Shown here: piece after piece, positions 20,496 through 26,206 of the stretch
Numbering within the stretch: the stretch's first letter is position 1
How the letters are laid out: every line of letters begins with the position of its first letter
NCBI GenBank assembly: GCA_000787465.1
Contig: JSYX01000205.1
Span: forward strand, 1-26,206
Direction of reading: 5' to 3'
DNA length: 26,206 nt
Source of the DNA: Thermomucor indicae-seudaticae
Taxonomy: Eukaryota; Mucoromycota; Mucoromycetes; Mucorales; Lichtheimiaceae
Made by a program: the position numbers and the translations under genes
Notes under the pieces: model-generated
Seen by the model: the letters and a program-made list of their open reading frames with translations, nothing else
Told to the model about the DNA's origin: nothing
Database searches by the model: none

Positions 20496-22807
20496 TCATC
20501 GGGCGTCACCACCCCCGACACCGGCCTTGCTCATTTTCTTGTCGTGCCCTCTTTTACGGTTATGGTTGGCAATCCGAGCCTTGTTCTTGTCCTTGTAAGC
20601 TCGTTGACGGGCACTACTTTCGGCAGAATTTGATTGAGGCTGCATGTTGCCTTTCCGACGTTGTTTGCTTTGCTGCTGCTGGTCCTTGACCACCTGAGGA
20701 TCCACCTCCTGTTGCTGACCATCAAACAACATGTACTTGTCAAGAATACGTTGCTTCCGCGGCTAAGAATGATGAATTAGATTTCTGTAACCCGTGTATA
20801 TTCACATCGACCATTTCTAAACCTACGTTCTTATCCAGCATAATAGCCCATCCTTCAAGCTGCTCATCTGTCATCTTTGTCCGTTCTCGAAGTGCAGCTC
20901 GTTCAGGAGATTTCCGCGCAGCCGATGTCCGAGCAAAAAGTTGTCGATTTTCCACAAAGGCATGCACGAGATCGCTTTCATATATGATACCAGGATCTAC
21001 TACCTCTTTTGTTTCGCGACGAACAACGTCTATAGCAGACTCATCGTCTTGAACGTCTTCAAGTCCAACTGGACCGCTCACTTCGTTGATACTGTCATAT
21101 GTGTCATCGTATTCATCATCATACATGTCGTAAATACGCTGCAGAACATTTGCTTTTTCTTCTTGCATGAAACTCTTGTCGTCGAGAACCGATTCGGTTG
21201 TACCATGACTAAACAAAGCGACCTAAGTCAGTTCAGCAAATGTCTCCTCTGTAACTGGCATTACTTACTCCTTTTTGCCCAGAAAGATTTTACTGCGATC
21301 CACTGTAACCTTGCGGGACAAGACGTCAAATTCATCATTATCGAAAATGTTATGCCGCGAATCCAGTAAGCTAGTCTCCACTTTAACAGTAGTTGCTTCC
21401 GTTTGTCTATGCAAATCATCAGTAATTCCATGCTCTTCATTAATCCTGTTTAAGCATTACCTTTCCATGGACCGGTCCAAGTCTCTCACGGATGGTGGCA
21501 GGTTGTCCTCCAGTAATTGCATGATAACCACTTCCGCATCATTATTGTTGGCGACAAGACAGGCTTCGATAAAGCCTTCTCCCAAGTCCGGAAAGATATC
21601 TTGAACTTGCGAAACCTTTGCAACCATATCTACGGAAACTTCGTCCGGAATAGGCTTTTCTTCCTGGAAAACGAGCATTAATTTACAGAACTCCATTAAT
21701 AAAATCACTTCTGCAATTCGGACCTGTGTTTTTGGAATATCACTCTCAACTGGCGGTTGTTTCTTCCGTCGATTTCGGAGCGACCTCTTTTCTTGCACTG
21801 GCTTCTCCTCTGGGATGATCATATCTCGAACCTGTTCCATGGACAGTCTCAGGAACTCTATCTGTTCATCCAAAGTAAACATATCAGTTAAGGAGTCTAT
21901 AAAAGAGCACAAATATGATTTTTGACATGACACGAAAAGGATATCCATTGAAATATTGCACGTTAATATCTTGCAATTTTCTGCTGATGCTATGCCGGGC
22001 TTCCCAGTCTAGAATCAACGGCGCATCCGTAAATGCTTGTCTCGCTTTCTCCAGGCCACTCTTTTCTATCCATGCCAGTATTTGCGCTGACAGCATCTCC
22101 AAGTACTCTGCTGCATCCTCGCGGTTCTCTTTGATAGGCTCAAAGTATAATCTGTCCACCAAAGAATCGAACGTGTCGACCAATGCGTATTTAATCCTGT
22201 GATACACTGCCAGTTCAGACGACAGGACTCCTTGCTGCAGCAGCGGGCCGTCGTACGCTGCAAACAGTATCTCGGTCCATTCTTTGTCCACTGTCTTCGC
22301 CACCAAAACAAGCACACGCACCGTCCTAGCTACGACGTAAAGCCGCTCCAGATCCCCAGACAAAGCTCTCAACACGTCTTCCATCAACATTGTCAGAGTC
22401 TGTTGGATCGCGTCCGCCGCGCCCAATTGCGCGATTACCTTCCGTACTGGGTCCCGATTGGTTTCGCCGTACACGACAGCGAACCGGCATATCCAATCGG
22501 GTTGCGCCAGCATCGGGCTCGATTCCGCTAATGGCTTGTTCATGACGAGTCCAGCTCGTACGAAAACGAGAAAAATGCGTTTCGAGATTTCCAGATCGAC
22601 TGGGTGACGGTCCAGTTGCGCATCAAGTACCCCTGAAACGAACGTGTGCAGGCTGGTGTTGCGGATCAATTGCGATCGGAACTCTTCGTCACTCGTGTCC
22701 AATAGCATCCCCAGCTGAGCGATCCATGCACTGTTGGCGACTTCATAAAGCTCGTCTGTGATGCCGTCGCTGCCTGCCGGCACGTACGGAATAAATTCAA
22801 TCGTCAT
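20496..22807 (-). CDS. CUE3: Cue3/ASCC2-like CUE protein (RQT complex)
   Basis: Exon 1 runs from 22807 to about 21986. Exon 2 starts between about 21896 and 21850 and ends at 21461. Exons 3-5 are 21406-21269, 21208-20827 and 20762-20496. The N-terminal helical region matches the Cue3/ASCC2 fold. The CUE ubiquitin-binding domain follows (VQDIFPDLGEGFIEACL, then NNNDAEVVIMQLLED). Exon 3 has the family motif RHNIFDNDEFDVL and SKIFLGKK. The C-terminus is basic and Gln-rich (RQRAYKDKNKARIANHNRKRG). In the RQT/ASCC complex this subunit binds ubiquitinated collided ribosomes and helps split them in ribosome quality control. The exon 1-2 junction is unresolved: the only in-phase GT donor I found is weak (GTGCAA at 21985) and would pair with an acceptor 100 bp away. 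The first ATG is at 22807. Confidence 0.88.
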
Positions 22808-22847
22808 TTGCCGCAACAAGAAAGCTGCGGAGAGGCGGAGAGTTATA

Positions 22848-22887
22848 GAGCGAGCGAGCGAGCGAGCGAGTGAGTGAGTGAGTGAGT
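22848..22887. repeat. compound microsatellite (GAGC)5(GAGT)5
   Basis: Five GAGC units (22848-22867) followed directly by five GAGT units (22868-22887). It lies 41 bp upstream of the Cue3-like ATG on the other strand, so it is in that gene's promoter or 5' UTR, where it reads (ACTC)5(GCTC)5. Confidence 0.95.
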
Positions 22888-23199
22888 GGGTCGCAGCGTA
22901 TATCCAGCCTCACTGTTGCTGCGGTTTTGTCTTTCTTTTTTAAGCGTAAGGAAAAGTTCTCAAGCGATCCAAAGAAAAGTGTTCATGGAAGCTCTTGCGT
23001 AGTCATATGAAACGGGTCTGTTGTTCTTCAAACAGCTTGACGAGTTGGAAACTCGTAATACTGTCAACGAATGCGTCCTCTTTCCCCATTGTTTCGCTAC
23101 TGCCTTCATTTGATCTATTGTCGTGTTACGAACATGATTACTGCTTTGTCAGTCAACGCCATTTTCATTTGTAATCAAAACCAAGAGTTATTGACTTCA
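22888..23199. other. 5' flank of Cue3-like gene
   Basis: Probable promoter region of the minus-strand Cue3-like gene. I see no TATA box or coding frame that I can support. Confidence 0.4.
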
Positions 23200-23678
23200 C
23201 TATATGTGGCACCATTTCTGGGACACTTTGATTGTTTTGACACAAGGCATACGGGAATAGAGTGTCGGCCAGCATGGAGGGTTGGCGAATACCCCGTATC
23301 CAGGTTGAGCAAAAGATCCGACCTTCTCGATGTATTGAAATTGAAAAGCTTTTCTGAAAGGCCTTGCTGCGAACACTTTGGTGTCGATTGCCTCAAACAT
23401 TTCCAGTTTCAAGAAATCGACGGCCCATCTCGAATATTTGCTGACTGACAAACTTGCTAACTTTTTAGCAAAACGGCAACAGATAGATTGTACTGAAGCT
23501 TACGGACATTTGACATTGTCGGATGTTCATCGGTATGTTTTTGTTGCGGGCAGCTCATAGATACGACCAACAAGGTATCACTATTGATCACATATGCGTG
23601 ATCATGATTTAGGCGCTGGTTCCCTAAGGAGTACCTCCAAGCCATATAACGGAATGCGTATTTTCCTAAGCAAAACAT
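23200..23678 (-). pseudogene. unrecognised coding-like remnants
   Basis: Two minus-strand frames, 23678-23457 and 23451-23200, have protein-like stretches (FRYMAWRYSLGNQ; LEMFEAIDTKVFAARPFRKA; FQFQYIEKVG). A possible intron, about 23511-23460, ending in AAAAAGTTAG would link them. No domain is recognised, no long frame continues on either side, and no start or end could be fixed. They may be debris of a gene or chance. Confidence 0.25.
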
Positions 23679-23775
23679 CGAATGCCGATATCGAGGAAAT
23701 CCTCCACACGAAAGCAGCCGATTGTACGGCTGTGGTTCACTGTATTAGTAAGGCAGTCATGCTGCAATTTCAACG

Positions 23776-23800
23776 CGTGTATCGTGTATCGTGTATCGTG
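23776..23800. repeat. heptamer tandem repeat
   Basis: CGTGTAT is repeated three times and followed by a partial CGTG, 25 bp in all. A short microsatellite in non-coding DNA. Confidence 0.9.
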
Positions 23801-23863
23801 CACACTTGTAAAGATAGTGACATCGAGACCATATGCCACATGGACGAACCCTGACTGCGTCAA

Positions 23864-25110
23864 TGATCTGTCTCGAAACAGCTATATCAAGACGGTATAA
23901 GGCACTCCGAAGGTGATTGCAGTGACAATTCTTATTAAAGGGAATCACCTAAATAGACAGGTATACCTGCTCAGCAGTCGGATTTGTTGCAACAGTTGCC
24001 TTTCTCTCGGTTCAGGTTTAGGAAAAACTAGTCTTCCGTGATAGCTTGATCAGCGAGATAAGATCTCAGAGTGAAGTCTCCTGGGCGAAGCCATCAACTC
24101 AGATCAATTGTTCCTGTCAACGCAAATAAAGCTGTTACTGTCTTAGTGAGCGGAAGTCCGTTGCGACCTTGCAGAAGCATCTACGCAAAAATGATCTATT
24201 AAACGGTGCATATCGGTATACCTTCTAGTTCGTAGAATGATATACATGAAGCTTTAGGCTGACAACTTTGTCCATAACACAAGCACCTAGTAAGCTAAAT
24301 GACGCGCCACTGCCTCTCTTAGTTAGCATCATTCGCGGGTCTTCACAAAAATGCAAAGGCATTCATCACCTCAGCTCTGTTTTGTGATAACGACCAATCT
24401 GAATACAGGCAAACCTACTGTAACCCATACTTCCTGGGGAACAGATTTTTCAATGGCCTTTGAGAAAACGGAAAAGTGTTTAACCGATGTAACCTTACGA
24501 GCAACTGTTGTAATTACAGTAAATATGCGTCCTTTCAATGGTTTGTCTGCTTTCGTAAGCGTGAAGAAGCTAGCTGATAAGAGACAAAATGAAACACTGC
24601 TCTTCATTTCGCCAGGACCATAGATAGGAGAGGAAAAACTACTCTTTATCGCCACTCACCATATTGGCCGACAGCTGCCTCAAACACGGGAAACCGTCTT
24701 CAGGGAAATATCCAGCTACGTTTGTCTTGCCATTTAATGAGGCTCGTTCCTCTGGGATGCCTGAACTACAGACGACCGAGGTCACTAAATCGAGAAGAAA
24801 AGATGTCTCATATGCTTGTGATATGTCATTTTTTTAATGCCTATGACGCGAATAAGCTTATCATTTGAAGACAGCGACCACTAGGTTGCGCGCTAGTCTA
24901 TTTCACAGTTCGCAAAATCTGTGGGCTTCTAAAAAAGCACTACAGGTTACGGGATACGAGCGATCATGGGTTATGGTCATAGTATTTTATAAGGAACCAA
25001 TTCCGTAGCGCAAAAAGTCTACGGGTTTTGGGAATACTGTTTATGCGAAGTTTGACTGTGAACCACCATTAGAAACAGAACGAAACAACGATCGAAGCAG
25101 AAGCGTGCTG
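23864..25110. other. intergenic, no gene recognised
   Basis: AT-rich DNA. Overlapping frames of about 90 codons on both strands at 24351-24655 have no motif, and such pairs often arise by chance. A loose direct similarity exists between about 24906-24930 and 25005-25033 (GCAAAA...GTCTACGGG-type). No RNA gene seen. Confidence 0.45.
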
Positions 25111-25116
25111 TATAAA
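25111..25116 (+). promoter_or_regulatory. TATA box of alcohol dehydrogenase gene
   Basis: TATAAA lies 51 bp before the proposed ATG at 25167. A start about 30 bp downstream would fall after the in-frame ATG at 25134, which favours 25167 as the true start. Confidence 0.5.
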
Positions 25117-25166
25117 GGCTGGCTGGAATAAATATGAGTTCAGATATAGGACTCTTTTTCTTCCAA

Positions 25167-26206
25167 ATGGCTTCCAAGGATACTTTTCACGGTTGGGCTT
25201 GCTTTGACAAAGGTCAGAAAACATTGAATGGAAATACGCGATGACTCGTCGTCATATTCAAAAGCTTTTGTTCATAGGCCAACCTCTCGAATGGCGCGAG
25301 TTACCGCTCAAGCAATTCGATGACGATACCGTAGAATTGCAGATAACTCACTGCGGCATTTGTGGTTCCGATATCCATACACTGGATTCCGGTAAGTTGG
25401 ATGCGCGCGACGCCTCTACTGCCAGTATGTTTTGTTATCTGACACACTTGCACTTTGTTAGGCTGGGGTCCCACCGACTACCCATGCGTTGTCGGTCACG
25501 AGGTAAGTTCAATCGACCACAAGCTTTTGTTGATGGTTTTTGACCAGGTTCATAGATTGCCGGTCTTGCTACACGAGTCGGCAAAAACGTTAAGCACATC
25601 AAGGTCGGCGACCGTGTCGGGGCCGGCCCTCAGGCTGCTTCCTGCCTTGAGTGCGAACAGTGCAAAGCCCACCAGGAACATCTGTGCCAAGGGCATAAGA
25701 CATTGACTTACAACTCTCGCTGGCCCAACGGCGACAAGGCCTATGGCGGATACGCTGACAAATGGCGAGGACACCAGCGCTTCGTGTTCCGTGTACCAGA
25801 TAGCATGACCAACGAAATAGCGGCCACTTTCTTCTGCGCAGGCATCACCACTTATGCTCCATTGAAGCGATACAACGTCAAGCAAGGCGACAAAGTCGGT
25901 GTCGTCGGTATCGGTGGTCTGGGTCACTTTGCTGTTCAGTGGGCCAAGGCCATGGGTGCAAGCGAAGTCGTTGCTCTGTCGAGCTCGGACCGCAAGCGTG
26001 ACGATGCCGCGGCTCTGGGATGCACCGACTACGTTAACATCAGGGACGAAGCAGCCATGAAGGCCCACGCCGGCACTTTTACGCACATGATCTGCACGAG
26101 CTTTGCCACCGACTTTAACTGGTCAGCATTTTTGAGTCTTATGAAACCTAACTCGGTCTTTATCCTTGTTGGTCTTCCCGAAGAGCCATTGAAGGGTATC
26201 CCGGCT
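25167..26206 (+). CDS. zinc-dependent NADP-type alcohol dehydrogenase, partial
   Basis: Exons 25167-25212, 25278-25391, 25462-25502 and 25556 to beyond the window end; 284 codons are visible. This is a medium-chain dehydrogenase of the Adh6/Adh7 (cinnamyl alcohol dehydrogenase) type. Catalytic zinc ligands are Cys41 (CGICGSDIH), His66-Glu67 (GHE) and Cys161 (FFCAG); the structural zinc site is C97, C100, C103 and C111. The dinucleotide fold motif GIGGLG is at 185-190. The SSSDRK segment after the second strand has the serine and basic residues linked to NADP(H) preference in this group. The enzyme would reduce aldehydes with NADPH in the cytosol. ATG 25134 is in frame and adds 11 residues, but MASKD matches the usual family N-terminus. 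The C-terminal ~70 residues are outside the window. Confidence 0.92.

Noticed and set aside
23584..23605. TGATCAC...GTGATCA inverted repeat as a binding site
   Set aside because: Seven-base arms are common by chance in AT-rich DNA and no gene start is near.
24351..24655. Pair of about 90-codon frames on opposite strands
   Set aside because: No recognisable motif, no neighbours to splice to, and mutual overlap gives no reason to prefer either.

Overview
This window reads as nuclear DNA of a fungus, most likely an early-diverging (Mucoromycota/Mucorales-type) species. The genes are broken by many short introns (about 50-80 bp, several with a CTAAC-like branch site). The proteins include a velvet factor, an Spc7/KNL1 kinetochore scaffold and an Mcr1-type cytochrome b5 reductase. 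The intergenic DNA holds pogo-type transposon ends and a decayed TnpB/Fanzor-like gene. The phylum is an inference; nothing here fixes the species.

Layout. 1-2469: no convincing gene; pogo-like inverted-repeat ends (1-313) and a complete-looking 179-bp MITE with TA target duplications (863-1041). 2470-4086: minus-strand relic of a TnpB/Fanzor-family protein with visible frameshifts, plus an unrecognised upstream reading frame. 4402-6161 (+): METTL25-family methyltransferase, 4 exons. 6258-9796 (-): KNL1/Spc7, 13 exons assembled here, with SILK and RVSF PP1-docking motifs, MELT-like repeats and a C-terminal coiled-coil/RWD region; one intron is GC-AG. 9862-11302 (-): mitochondrial NADH-cytochrome b5 reductase, 7 exons including a 23-nt exon, only 65 bp from the KNL1 start. 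11303-13428: coding-like debris including a kinase-like fragment. 13429-14914 (+): velvet-domain regulator, 9 exons including an 18-nt microexon. 14915-16216: mostly empty, one broken ORF. 16217-18075 (-): MFSD1-like transporter with an N-terminal dileucine signal. 18246-20049 (-): FGGY-family D-ribulokinase. 20496-22807 (-): Cue3/ASCC2-like CUE protein of the ribosome-collision (RQT) pathway, with a (GAGC)5(GAGT)5 tract just upstream. 22888-25110: largely empty, some unrecognised coding-like remnants. 25167-26206 (+, cut by the window end): zinc-dependent, probably NADPH-using, alcohol dehydrogenase.

The genes are unrelated housekeeping and regulatory genes, not an operon or cluster. All exon boundaries were derived by hand from splice consensus, reading frame and family motifs; where more than one solution fits, the entry says so. 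I see no CRISPR array, no prokaryotic system and no convincing tRNA or rRNA. The most unusual items are the decayed TnpB/Fanzor-like gene, the pogo-type MITE, and splicing oddities (GC-AG intron, micro-exons).
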